Assembly: GCF_003286085.1 (NCBI RefSeq)
Contig: NW_020825616.1
Coordinates: 1 to 64,000, forward strand
Reading direction: 5' to 3'
Length of the DNA stretch: 64,000 bases
Source: Drosophila persimilis
Taxonomy: Eukaryota > Arthropoda > Insecta > Diptera > Drosophilidae
How positions within the stretch are numbered: the stretch's first letter is position 1; each line of letters starts with the position of its first letter. Positions 34,715 through 46,000 of this stretch are shown in pieces. The notes under the pieces are model-generated. The model was not told the DNA's origin and did not search any database. It saw only the letters and a list, made by a program, of their open reading frames with translations. The position numbers and the translations under genes are program-made.

Positions 34715-36142
34715 GGATGCTTGGAAACACGTCGTGAGTACTGTTTCGGCCAGCTGGTCGAAATACGTGCTCGGAGTCTTCGTGGATTTTAAGGGAGCCT
34801 TCGACAACGTTGAGTGGAATGCTGCACTACGCCGCCTCCTTGAGCTGGGATGAAGAGAAGCAAGCTTGTGGCGAAGTTTCTTCTCCGGCCGGAGTGCGAG
34901 CATCGTCAGTAGACATGGAGTAGCCACTGTTCCGGTGACAAGAGGTTGCCCGTAGGGGTCCATAAGTGGTCCATTTATATGGAACATCTTAATGGACGTG
35001 TTGCTCCAGCGCTTAGAGCCCCTTGGTGCGCTCAGCGCGTATGCTGACGACTTGCTCCTCCTCATCGAAGGGAATGCCCGATCAGAGCTCGAACAAAAAG
35101 GAGGTGAGTTAATGTCCATCGTAGGCGCTTGGGGAGTTGAAGTCGGCGTTGCCGTTTCAACTAGCAAGACGGCGATCATGCTGCTCAAAGGCATACTTAG
35201 ACGGCCGCCAGTGGTACGGTTTGCTGAAGCAAGCCTGCCATATAAGCGCAAGTATCGGTACCTAGGCATCACGGTCGGCGAGCGGTTGAGTTTTCTCCCG
35301 CAGGGGCATTGTCGCGCGTACTGCGGGTCGACTGGGGACTCAGTCCCCGCGCAAAGCAGACAATATATGCCGGACTCATGGTGCCCTGTGCACTATTTGG
35401 TGCCTCGGTTTGGTCTGTCGTGACGACGACGCAAGTGGTTGCCAGGAGGCATCTGCTTGCGTGCCAAAGGATCGTCCTGATTGGATGCCTACCGGTATGC
35501 CGAACAGTGTCCACCATGGCGCTGCAAGTACTAGCTGGGGCCCCCCCGTTTGATCTGGTTGCCAGACGCCTGGCAATCAGCTTCAAACTAAAGCGTGACT
35601 ACCCGCAGGAGGAGAGCGATTGGCTGTACAGCGAAGATTTGGCAAATCTTAGCTGGAAGCAGAAGATGGCGCGACTAGACGAAGACCTGTAGTGCGAGTG
35701 GCAACGCAGATGGGATGATGGTGACTCCCCAGGACGGGTGACGCACCGCTTCATCCCGAACGCAGGCTTCGTCTACAGCGAACGAAGGTTTGGCTTCACG
35801 CTGCGCGCTGGGTTCCTGCTGACGGGCCACGGATCGCTCAATGCATTTCTGCATGGAAGAAGCCTTAGCGACACGCCAGCATGTCTATGCGGCGCAGAAC
35901 GCGAGGATTGGCAGCACTTCCTATGTGCTTTTCCCCTCTATACAGACTTGCGAGACCTCGATGGACTTGGAGTGCAGTACACGGATGGCGACTGGACCTT
36001 CTCCGATGTGACGGCTTCTCAGCAGAGAATGCGGACTCTCGACAGGTTCGCCGGACTGGCGTTCTCCAGGCGACAGCAGCTGCTGAATGCGCAAGCGGCG
36101 CACGGGCTGGGTGGATTCCCTATCCAGGCCAGTCGGGGCTAA
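34715..36142 (+). pseudogene. R1-A4 ORF2 C-terminal remnant
   Basis: Encodes the RT core from DAWKHVVSTVSAS onward, then the C-terminal Cys/His motif (CLCGAEREDWQHFLCAFP, with the last Cys of ACP changed to Phe). Lesions: TGA at 34,851, TAG at 34,953 (CAG of the RGCPQG motif), loss of about 38 bases near 35,303 (frameshift), and TTG to TAG at 35,690. The final stop at 36,140 matches A1. Confidence 0.9.
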
Positions 36143-36573
36143 AAGGGAGGATCGAGCTGAGTCCTTAAGATCGGTACCACGGGTTGTGCAGTTCCAAGGC
36201 TGCACATTGAGGTCGGCCCCCTAGTGGGAGTATCGTGGTGGCTGTGGTTGATACCCAAACGTTACGCGGGGAGAGCCGCTAGGCTCCTAGTGGAGCTGCG
36301 CTCTCAACCTGGTGCCGAGACCCATAGATCTGAAGACGTGTTAGATACACCTCGCCCCTCACCAAGGGGGATTGTATGCCCGACCAGGATACTTTCAATT
36401 GGTACCAGAAGAGTCGCTATGTACATAGCTGTACCAGGTTCCTGCGTATGTAGCGGTGGTGCGTGATGGCGTGATATATGTAAATATATCGCACTAATCG
36501 AGGCTAAGCTGCAAATAAACATTAGACGCCGTGGTTGAAATCCCTCCCTGAGGAACCGCCACGTAAAATAAAG
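34715..36573 (+). mobile_element. R1: R1 family A fragment (R1-A4), 3' half
   Basis: Contains ORF2 from the RT core to its end and most of the 3' UTR, stopping at CGTAAAATAAAG, about 22 bases before the normal A 3' end. It has no R1 TSD on either side: the left edge is joined to 28S and the right edge to a B element. Its TGA at 34,851 is shared with A2, so the two derive from one defective copy. Confidence 0.9.
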
Positions 36574-36585
36574 ATAAAGATAAAG
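36568..36585 (+). repeat. Triple ATAAAG at the A4/B2 junction
   Basis: Three tandem ATAAAG hexamers. Family A contributes one (TAAAATAAAG) and family B contributes one (GCGATAAAGATC); the middle copy belongs to neither alone. This looks like an illegitimate joint made at a shared hexamer. Confidence 0.8.
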
Positions 36586-36604
36586 ATCTTTGGTGGTGGC
36601 TGCC

Positions 36605-37759
36605 ATGAATAAGAAAAAGAAAAATTCGGCGGCCGTTGAGAAGCTTTCTTCCGATGAAGAACTGGCTGCTTCTGAGCCGCTGGAATTGAAGAGGAAGGGG
36701 AAGCTGGTTGGGCGGTTGAAGAGGGCCACCTCGGAGACCAATATCGCCATGCTGTCTCCGGAGAACGGTAGTGGTGGTTCCCAGGATACCCGTGGGGACC
36801 TCGGCAAGTGTGCTAAGTAAGTGAATGTGGGTGTGGCTCCCACTGTGGAGGCGGCAGATATGCCGCAGTTTGCGGTGCCTGCATTGCCAAAGACGCAGGT
36901 GAGTAACACTATAGAGCGAATGCAGGCTATAAGCCAGCAGGTGTTGAGCGTGGCGTTGGACGGTGGTGCGACAACGGAGGTTATGTGCAGTTTGGTAGGC
37001 TGCAGTAGCCAATATGAGGCGCTGATTTTTTCGCTTGTTGCCGAAAATGAGCGTCTGCGCGGCCGTTTGGAGGCCATCGGTCCGAAGAATGTTGGCGGTC
37101 TGGCGCCGGTTCCGCCGGCAGCAGCGGTGGATTTTTCAACCCCTGTGGAGCCACGACCGGTTGACACCTGGTCCTTGGTGGTGCGGAGCAAAAATGCCGG
37201 AGTGCACGCACGGGACGTGGCAGAGAAAATGAAAAGTTTGACGAGGTAGGACTGACTGTGAAGGTCAATGAATAAATGGGGCCCAGAGTGGTCGTACATG
37301 GTGTGCACAGGCAAATAACACCTGAAGAGTTCATGGGTGACCTATTTGAGCTGAACCTGAAGGATAAGATGACTGCTGAGGCTTTTAGTGGTATTCAAAT
37401 GATCACGAAGCCCTGGGAGGCTTCTGAGGGTGCGATCAATGTGGTCCTTGAGGGTGCTGGCACCGCCATTCAATCTCTCCTGGATGCAGGGCGTTGCTAT
37501 ATCAAGTGGTTTTAGGGACTTTGACCCGATTGTTGGTTGCTTCCGATGCCTGGGGACCGACCACCGAGTCTCCCAGTGCAGAGTCAAGCACGACATTTGT
37601 CGTCGTTGTGGCCAAGCGGGGCACCATGCGGCTAAGTGCAGCAATGCGCTTAGCTGCCGCAACTGTGCCTTTAAGGGTAGACCTTCGGGGCATCTTATGA
37701 TGTCCTTGGCTTGTCCCGTGTACAGTGCAATGGTGGCTCGGGCGAATGCTAGACACTGA
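36605..37759 (+). pseudogene. R1-B2 ORF1
   Basis: ATG at 36,605. Stop TAA at 36,818 (Glu72). Further damage: loss of about 118 bases after GTGGCAGAGAAA (frameshift), TAA at about 37,273, and an 11-base loss at about 37,512 (GTGGTTTTAGGGAC). The zinc knuckles (CFRC, CRRCGQAGH, CRNCAFKG) persist up to 37,759. Not functional. Confidence 0.88.
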
Positions 37760-40406
37760 TGGCTAGCAAGTTTCTACAGATGAATTGTCAGGGGTCGTTT
37801 GCAGTTATGTGTGAGGTGGGGAATATGATGCGTGAGAGGGGTTGCGGTGTTGTACTGCTGCAGGAACCGTATGCCGCCAATGGTCGTGTGCGTGGATTGC
37901 CCGCAGATATGCGGGTTTTCTCTGACAGTGGGACCAATGCTGCAATAGTTGTGAATGACCCTAGCGTGGAGTGCACACTTGTAAACTCTACTGACTGGGG
38001 CGTGTGTGTGAATATTAGTGGTAGTTTAGGTAGGGTCTTTGTTAGTAGTGTATATTGCAAGTTTGGGGAACCCCTCGAGCCTTACATGGTGTACATGGAA
38101 GGGGTGCTGCTGCTGGCGGGTGGCGTGCCAGCCATCCTGGGTCTTGATGCGAATGCATCATCCCCTATGTGGTTCAGTAAAATATCTGGGCATGCGTCTG
38201 GGTATTTGAGCTACAGTCGGGGTGAAATTCTAGCCGAGTGGGCCGTATCTCAGGATGTGCGGGTCATTAACGAACCCAGCGAGTGGTATTCTTTTGACGG
38301 TCCGATGGGGAAAAGTGACATTGATGTTACTTTTGTGAATGAGGCAGCAATGAGAGTGAATGATTTCAGCTGGAGTGTTTTGGGTGGGCACGGTGTGAGT
38401 GATCATAATCCTATTGAGTTTGTGGCTCATGCCACGCCCACTGTGCGTGAAACGGTTGTGGGTAATCGTTGGCGCACCAGTGGTGCGAACTGGAGCCTTC
38501 ACGGCTTTTGGGTGAAAGAGGCGGCAGCTCAGGTTCCTCTTAGCACCTTCTGTGCTATGGGGACTGATGAGCAGGTTGAATGTGTGGAGAATTGGCTGAC
38601 TCGTGCGAATGATTGCATGTTTGAGAGACACCGAGAGGTGAATCGCAGGCGTGTAAAGTGGTGGACGTGGGAATTACGTGTGAAGCGGCGGATGGTTAGG
38701 TCGCTGAGGAAGCGATTCCAAAGGGCTAGATCCTCCAATGCTGAAAACGCTTCCCAGCTCAGGGAAGTGAATGAGTACAAGGAAATGCTTGTAAAAGTGA
38801 AAGAGGCTGAGTGGCGTTCCTTTTTGGAGCGCAATAAGGACGATCCCTGGGGTCGTGCTTATAAAATAGTTCGAGGTAGTGCTAGGGAACCTACGAGTGT
38901 GTGTGCTTTTCAGGTCAGAGGCACTTTGCTGACGACTTGGGTGGATTGTGTGAATGAATTGATGAGCGAATTCTTTCCAAGGGCGGAGCGGGAGGTTTTG
39001 CCGCCAAGTGTGGCTGGTCCTTCTGAGCCGCTCCTTGTGGGTGAGTTAGAGGTGGCTTTTTCGATTTTAAAGTCGAGAAAGTCGCCTGGGATGGATGGTT
39101 TTACGGGTGAAATGTGTAAGAGTGTGTGGAAGTCTATTCCGGACTACATGTACGAGCTGTTTTCAGGATGTGTGAGCGATGGCTACTTCCCTTGGAAATG
39201 GAAATGTGCGAGAGTGCTTGTGCTCTTAAAGTCGCCTGATAGGATAAGGAGCAATCCTCGATCTTTTCGGGGCATTAGTCTTCTCCCAGTGCTTGGCAAA
39301 GTTCTGGAGAGGGTTCTGGTAGAAAGGCTGCAGGAGAGAGTGAGCGACCAGATGTCTGATAGGCAATTTGGTTTTAGGCAGGGTAGATGCGTTGAGGATG
39401 CTTGGAGGTATGTTCGCCACTCTGTGGAGTCCAGTACTGCTAAGTATGTCCTAGGTGTTTTTGTAGACTTTAAGGGGGCGTTCGACTACCTGAGTTGGGA
39501 CAGTGTGGTTCGTAGATTGGATGAATGTGGTAGTCGGGACTTAGCTCTTTGGAAGAGCTATTTTTCCGGTAGACGTGCGACTGTTGTAGGATTGAATGAA
39601 TGTGTGAGTGTAGACGTCGTTCGTGGTTGCCCGCAGGGATCCATTTGTGGGCCATTCATTTGGAACCTTATGATGGATACCTTGTTAGGTCAGCTTGAGC
39701 GTACGTATATGTGTTGTGCATATGCAGATGACCTGCTCATCATGATTGAGGGGCGGTCGCGCGATGAGATTGAGGCAAGTGCTGGAGTGTGCTTGCGCAC
39801 TGTTCGCGATAGTGTTGGTGTTGGTTTGGCAATGGACAAGACGGTGTCAATGCTGCTAAAAGGCAGGTTGGCGAACAGTCGACATCCTGTTGTCTGACTA
39901 GATGGCGTCAGTCTGAAGTATGTCACGGAGGTGAAATACCTTGGCATAACTTTTGGTGAAAGGATGTGTTTTACTCCTCATATCACAGGTCTCAGAAGGC
40001 GGCTGCTCGTCGTGGTGGGACAGGTTCGACGAATTTTGCGGAATGAATGGGGCCTTAGCAGGAAGGCTGTACGAACCATATACGGGGGTCTGTTTGTTGC
40101 TTGCGCAGCATATGGATCTTCGGTGTGGTGTGGTGCGGCTATGAGTGTTGCGGGCAGAAAGAGAGTGCTGGCCTGCCAGAGAGTGATTTTGCTTAGATGT
40201 TTGCCGGTGTGCCGCACTGTCTCTACGGAGGCAATGCAGGTACTCCTTGGTGCTGTCCCTCTTGACTTGGAGATACGGCTTCGTGCTGTACGATACAAGA
40301 TTAAGAGGCGTCTGCCTTTGTGTCAGAATGAATGGTTATCTGATAGGAACGTGGAGAGCTTAGGAATTAGTGAGTGCAAGAGTTTGTTGGACGAATGCGT
40401 AATGTC
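37759..40406 (+). pseudogene. R1-B2 ORF2, one nonsense codon and C-terminal loss
   Basis: The best preserved B ORF2: 712 open codons covering endonuclease (QMNCQGS; LLQEPYAA near residue 33; GLDANASSP near 128; KSDIDV near 185; SDHNPIE near 214) and RT (PGMDGFTG, FGFRQGRCVEDA, VFVDFKGAFD, RGCPQGSICGP, AYADDLL). The only in-frame lesion is TGA at 39,895, common to B2-B6. After that the same frame continues to GAATGCGTAATGTC, where about 330 bases of ORF2, including the Cys/His motif, are missing. Reading enters the next TSD and stops at its TAG. Confidence 0.9.
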
Positions 40407-40420
40407 TGTCCCTATCTACT
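40407..40420 (+). repeat. R1 target-site sequence between B2 and B3
   Basis: TGTCCCTATCTACT, directly after truncated ORF2 and directly before the B 5' end AGTCGCTTTC. Confidence 0.9.
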
Positions 40421-40635
40421 AGTCGCTTTCTAACTGTCGTTAAGAGCAGACGTGTTTTTCTGGTGTCGCTTGCCGAAGCCAAGGTTTTCGATTTCGTTTT
40501 CTGCTTTGTGCGGTGTTTCTTTCGTTGACCGAAACCGGTTTTTAGGGCGCTAGCGTGTGCCTGTGTTTGCGTGTGTGTGTAAAAATTTCTATTTATAGCT
40601 GCTTATCGCGATAAAGATCTTTGGTGGTGGCTGCC

Positions 40636-41894
40636 ATGAATAAGAAAAAGAAAAATTCGGCGGTCGTTGAGAAGCTTTCTTCCGATGAAGAACTGGCTGC
40701 TTCTGAGCCGCTTGAATTGAAGAGGAAGGGGAAGCTGGTTGGGCGGTTGAAGAGGGCCACCTCGGAGACCAATATCGCCATGCTGTCTCCGGAGAACGGT
40801 AGTGGTGGTTCCCAGGATACCCGTGGGGACCTCGGCAAGTGTGCTAAGTAAGTGAATGTGGGTATGGCTCCCACTGTGGAGGCGGCAGATATGCCGCAGT
40901 TTGCGGTGCCTGCATTGCCAAAGACGCAGGTGAGTAACACTATAGAGCGAATGCAGGCTATAAACCAGCAGGTGTTGAGTGTGGCGTTGGACGGTGGTGC
41001 GACAACGGAGGTTATGTGCAGTTTGGTGGGCTGCAGTAGCCAATATGAGGCGCTGATTTTTTCGCTTGTTGCCGAAAATGAGCGTCTGCGCGGCCGTTTG
41101 GAGGCCATCGGTCCGTTGTTGGCGGTCTGGCGCCGGTTCCGCCGGCAGCAGCGGTGGATTTTTCAACCCCTGTGGAGCCACGACCGGTTGACACCTGGTC
41201 CTTGGTGGTGCGGAGCAAAAATGCCGGAGTGCACGCACGGGACGTGGTAGAGAAAGTTGTGAAAGAGGTGGGGCCATCCTTGGGGGTGCGCGTACATGAG
41301 GTTAAGCCTCGCCGAGATGGTAGTGTGATTATTCGCACTCGATCTGTTGCCGAGCGGAAGAAAATTGCGGAAAATGAAAAGTTTGACGAGGTAGGACTGA
41401 CTGTGAAGGTCAATGAATATATGTGTGTGCACAGGCAAATAACACCTGAAGAGTTCATGGGTGACCTATTTGAGCTGAACCTGAAGGATAAGATGACTGC
41501 TGAGGCTTTTAGTGGTATTCAAATGATCACGAAGCCCTGGGAGGCTTCTGAGGGTGCGATCAATGTGGTCCTTGAGGGTGCTGGCACCGCCATGCAATCT
41601 CTCCTGGATGCAGGGCGTTGCTATATCAAGTGGTTTTCTTTTCGTGTTAGGGACTTTGACCCGATTGTTGGTTGCTTCCGATGCCTGGGGACCGACCACC
41701 GAGTCTCCCAGTGCAGAGTCAAGCACGACATTTGTCGTCGTTGTGGCCAATCGGGGCACCATGCGGCTAAGTGCAGCAATGCGCTTAACTGCCGCAACTG
41801 TGCCTTTAAGGGTAGACCTTCGGGGCATCTTATGATGTCCTTGGCTTGTCCCGTGTACAGTGCAATGGTGGCTCGGGCGAATGCTAGACACTGA
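40636..41894 (+). pseudogene. R1-B3 ORF1
   Basis: ATG at 40,636; TAA at codon 72. Seven bases (AAGAATG region) are lost after ATCGGTCCG near 41,116, shifting the frame. Uniquely, about 21 bases are missing at about 41,424 (GAATATATGTGTGTGCACAGG), removing the GPRVVVHG residues. From 41,154 to 41,894 the frame is open and includes all three zinc knuckles, so a C-terminal fragment could still be encoded. Confidence 0.88.
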
Positions 41895-44556
41895 TGGCTT
41901 GCAAGTTTCTACAGATGAATTGTCAGGGGTCGTTTGCAGTTATGTGTGAGGTGGGGAATATGATGCGTGAGAGGGGTTGCGGTGTTGCACTGCTGCAGGA
42001 ACCGTATGCCGCCAATGGTCGTGTGCGTGGATTGCCCGCAGATATGCGGGTTTTCTCTGACAGTGGGACCAATGCTGCAGTAGTTGTGAATGACCCTAGC
42101 GTGGAGTGCACACTTGTAAACTCTACTGACTGGGGCGTGTGTGTGAATATTAGTGGTAGTTTAGGTAGGGTCTTTGTTAGTAGTGTATATTGCAAGTTTG
42201 GGGAACCCCTCGAGCCTTACATGGTGTACATGGAAGGGGTGCTGCTGCTGGCGGGTGGCGTGCCAGCCATCCTGGGTCTTGATGCGAATGCATCATCCCC
42301 TATGTGGTTCAGTAAAATATCTGGGCATGCGTCTGGGTATTTGAGCTACAGTCGGGGTGAAATTCTAGCCGAGTGGGCCGTATCTCAGGATGTGCGGGTC
42401 ATTAACGAACCCAGCGAGTGGTATTCTTTTGACGGTCCGATGGGGAAAAGTGACATTGATGTTACTTTTGTGAATGAGGCAGCAATGAGAGTGAATGATT
42501 TCAGCTGGAGTGTTTTGGGTGGGCACGGTGTGAGTGATCATAATCCTATTGAGTTTGTGGCTCATGCCACGCCCACTGTGCGTGAAACGGTTGTGGGTAA
42601 TCGTTGGCGCACCAGTGGTGCGAACTAGAGCCTTCACGGCTTTTGGGTGAAAGAGGCGGCAGCTCAGGTTCCTCTTAGCACCTTCTGTGCTATGGGGACT
42701 GATGAGCAGGTTGAATGTGTGGAGAATTGGCTGACTCGTGCGAATGATTGCATGTTTGAGAGACACCGAGAGGTGAATCGCAGGCGTGTAAAGTGGTGGA
42801 CGTGGGAATTAAGTGTGAAGCGGCGGATGGTTAGGTCGCTGAGGAAGCGATTCCAAAGGGCTAGATCCTCCAATGCTGAAAACGCTTCCCAGCTCAGGGG
42901 TGAGCTTGGTCGATGTATGAATGAGTGCAAGGAAATGCTTGTAAAAGTGAAAGAGGCTGAGTGGCGTTCATTTTTGGAGCGCAATAAGGACGATCCCTGG
43001 AGTCGTGCTTATAAAATAGTTCGAGGTAGTGCTAGGGAACCTACGAGTGTGTGTGCTCTTCAGGTCAGAGGCACTTTGCTGACGACTTGGGTGGATTGTG
43101 TGAATGAATTGATGAGCCAATTCTTTCCAAGGGCGGAGCGGGAGGTTTTGCCGCCAAGTGTGGCTGGTCCTTCTGAGCCGCTCCTTGTGGGTGAGTTAGA
43201 GGTGGCTTTTTCGATTTTAAAGTCGAGAAAGTCGCCTGGGATGGATGGTTTTACGGGTGAAATGTGTAAGAGTGTGTGGAAGTCTATTCCGGACTACATG
43301 TACGAGCTGTTTTCAGGATGTGTGAGCGATGGCTACTTCCCTTGGAAATGGAAATGTGCGAGAGTGCTTGTGCTCTTAAAGTCGCCTGATAGGATACGGA
43401 GCAATCCTCGATCTTTTCGGGGCATTAGTCTTCTCCCAGTGCTTGGCAAAGTTCTGGAGAGGGTTCTGGTAGAAAGGCTGCAGGAGAGAGTGAGCGACCA
43501 GATGTCTGATAGGCAATTTGGTTTTAGGCAGGGTAGATGCGTTGAGGATGCTTGGAGGTATGTTCGCCACTCTGTGGAGTCCAGTACTGCTAAGTATGTC
43601 CTAGGTGTTTTTGTAGACTTTAAGGGGGCGTTCGACTACCTGAGTTGGGACAGTGTGGTTCGTAGATTGGATGAATGTGGTAGTCGGGACTTAGCTCTTT
43701 GGAAGAGCTATTTTTCCGGTAGACGTGCGACTGTTGTAGGATTGAATGAATGTGTGAGTGTAGACGTCGTTCGTGGTTGCCCGCAGGGATCCATTTGTGG
43801 GCCATTCATTTGGAACCTTATGATGGATACCTTGTTAGGTCAGCTTGAGCGTACGTATATGTGTTGTGCATATGCAGATGACCTGCTCATCATGATTGAG
43901 GGGCGGTCGCGCGATGAGATTGAGGCAAGTGCTGGAGTGTGCTTGCGCACTGTTCGCGATAGTGTTGGTGTTGGTTTGGCAATGGACAAGACGGTGTCAA
44001 TGCTGCTGAAAGGCAGGTTGGCGAACAGTCGACATCCTGTTGTCTGACTAGATGGCGTCAGTCTGAAGTATGTCACGGAGGTGAAATACCTTGGCATAAC
44101 TTTTGGTGAAAGGATGTGTTTTACTCCTCATATCACAGGTCTCAGAAGGCGGCTGCTCGTCGTGGTGGGACAGGTTCGACGAATTTTGCGGAATGAATGG
44201 GGCCTTAGCAGGAAGGCTGTACGAACCATATACGGGGGTCTGTTTGTTGCTTGCGCAGCATATGGATCTTCGGTGTGGTGTGGTGCGGCTATGAGTGTTG
44301 CGGGCAGAAAGAGAGTGCTGGCCTGCCAGAGAGTGATTTTGCTTAGATGTTTGCCGGTGTGCCGCACTGTCTCTACGGAGGCAATGCAGGTACTCCTTGG
44401 TGCTGTCCCTCTTGACTTGGAGATACGGCTTCGTGCTGTACGATACAAGATTAAGAGGCGTCTGCCTTTGTGTCAGAATGAATGGTTAGCTGATAGGAAC
44501 GTGAAGAGCTTAGGAATTAGTGAGTGCAAGAGTTTGTTGGACGAATGCGTAATGTC
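41894..44556 (+). pseudogene. R1-B3 ORF2
   Basis: Two nonsense codons only: TGG to TAG at 42,626 in the endonuclease-RT linker and the shared TGA at 44,045. The frame is otherwise continuous, with YADD at about 43,869. It is cut at the common 3' breakpoint. Confidence 0.9.
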
Positions 44557-44570
44557 TGTCCCTATCTACT
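44557..44570 (+). repeat. R1 target-site sequence between B3 and B4
   Basis: TGTCCCTATCTACT at the unit junction. Confidence 0.9.
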
Positions 44571-44745
44571 AGTCGCTTTCTAACTGTCGTTAAGAGCAGA
44601 CGTGTTTTTCTGGTGTCGCTTGCCGAAGCCAAGGTTTTCGATTTCGTTTTCTGCTTTGTGCGGTGTTTCTTTCGTTGACCGAAACCGGTTTTTAGGGCGC
44701 TAGCGTGTGCCTGTGTTTGCGTGTGTGTGTAAAAATTTCTATGCC

Positions 44746-46000
44746 ATGAATAAGAAAAAGAAAAATTCGGCGGCCGTTGAGAAGCTTTCTTCCGATGAAG
44801 AACTGGCTGCTTCTGAGCCACTGGAATTGAAGAGGAAGGGGAAGCTGGTTGGGCGGTTGAAGAGGGCCACCTCGGAGACCAATATCGCCATGCTGTCTCC
44901 GGAGAACGGTAGTGGTGGTTCCCAGGATACCCGTGGGGACCTCGGCAAGTGTGCTAAGTAAGTGAATGTGGGTGTGGCTCCCACTGTGGAGGCGGCAGAT
45001 ATGCCGCAGTTTGCGGTGCCTGCATTGCCAAAGACGCAGGTGAGTAACACTATAGAGCGAATGCAGGCTATAAACCAGCAGGTGTTGAGTGTGGCGTTGG
45101 ACGGTGGTGCGACAACGGAGGTTATGTGCAGTTTGGTGGGCTGCAGTAGCCAATATGAGGCGCTGATTTTTTCGCTTGTTGCCGAAAATGAGCGTCTGCG
45201 CGGCCGTTTGGAGGCCATCGGTTCCGCCGGCAGCAGCGGTGGATTTTTCAACCCCTGTGGAGCCGCGACCGGTTGACACCTGGTCCTTGGTGGTGCGGAG
45301 CAAAAATGCCGGAGTGCACGCACGGGACGTGGTAGAGAAAGTTGTGAAAGAGGTGGGGCCATCCTTGGGGGTGCGCGTACATGAGGTTAAGCCTCGCCGA
45401 GATGGTAGTGTGATTATTCGCACTCGATCTGTTGCCGAGCGGAAGAAAATTGCGGAAAATGAAAAGTTTGACGAGGTAGGACTGACTGTGAAGGTCAATG
45501 AATATATGGGGCCCAGAGTGGTCGTACATGGTGTGCACAGGCAAATAACACCTGAAGAGTTCATGGGTGACCTATTTGAGCTGAACCTGAAGGATAAGAT
45601 GACTGCTGAGGCTTTTAGTGGTATTCAAATGATCACGAAGCCCTGGGAGGCTTCTGAGGGTGCGATCAATGTGGTCCTTGAGGGTGCTGGCACCGCCATG
45701 CAATCTCTCCTGGATGCAGGGCGTTGCTATATCAAGTGGTTTTCTTTTCGTGTTAGGGACTTTGACCCGATTGTTGGTTGCTTCCGATGCCTGGGGACCG
45801 ACCACCGAGTCTCCCAGTGCAGAGTCAAGCACGACATTTGTCGTCGTTGTGGCCAAGCGGGGCACCATGCGGCTAAGTGCAGCAATGCGCTTAACTGCCG
45901 CAACTGTGCCTTTAAGGGTAGACCTTCGGGGCATCTTATGATGTCCTTGGCTTGTCCCGTGTACAGTGCAATGGTGGCTCGGGCGAATGCTAGACACTGA
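44746..46000 (+). pseudogene. R1-B4 ORF1
   Basis: ATG at 44,746, only a few bases after the 5' UTR deletion point. TAA at codon 72, then a frame-shifting loss of about 32 bases near 45,222. The C-terminal part including GPRVVVHGV and the zinc knuckles is open to the TGATG overlap at 46,000. Confidence 0.88.

Larger units (their letters stand above)
36580..40406 (+). mobile_element. R1: R1-B2, truncated at both ends
   Basis: Lacks almost all of the 5' UTR (starts at ATAAAGATCTTTGG, about 25 bases before the ORF1 ATG) and lacks the ORF2 C-terminus and 3' UTR. It is the first unit of the array. Diagnostic variants: about 118 bases lost in ORF1 at 37,228 (shared with B7), and the short CTCAGGGAAGTG form in ORF2 near 38,760 (shared with B4 and B5). 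Confidence 0.9.
40421..44556 (+). mobile_element. R1: R1-B3, 3'-truncated unit
   Basis: A 4136-base unit with the complete 5' UTR (40,421-40,635). Diagnostic variants shared with B6: GGTCCGTTGTTGGCGG in ORF1, TAG in ORF2 at 42,626, and the long CAGGGGTGAGCTTGGTCG form in ORF2. Confidence 0.9.

Noticed and set aside
36304-37314. Minus-strand frames of 250-340 codons opposite R1-B ORF1 (also 44,692-45,564, 62,565-63,317)
   Set aside because: Shadow of ORF1 and flanking UTR on the sense strand; Ser/Thr/Pro-rich low-complexity translation.
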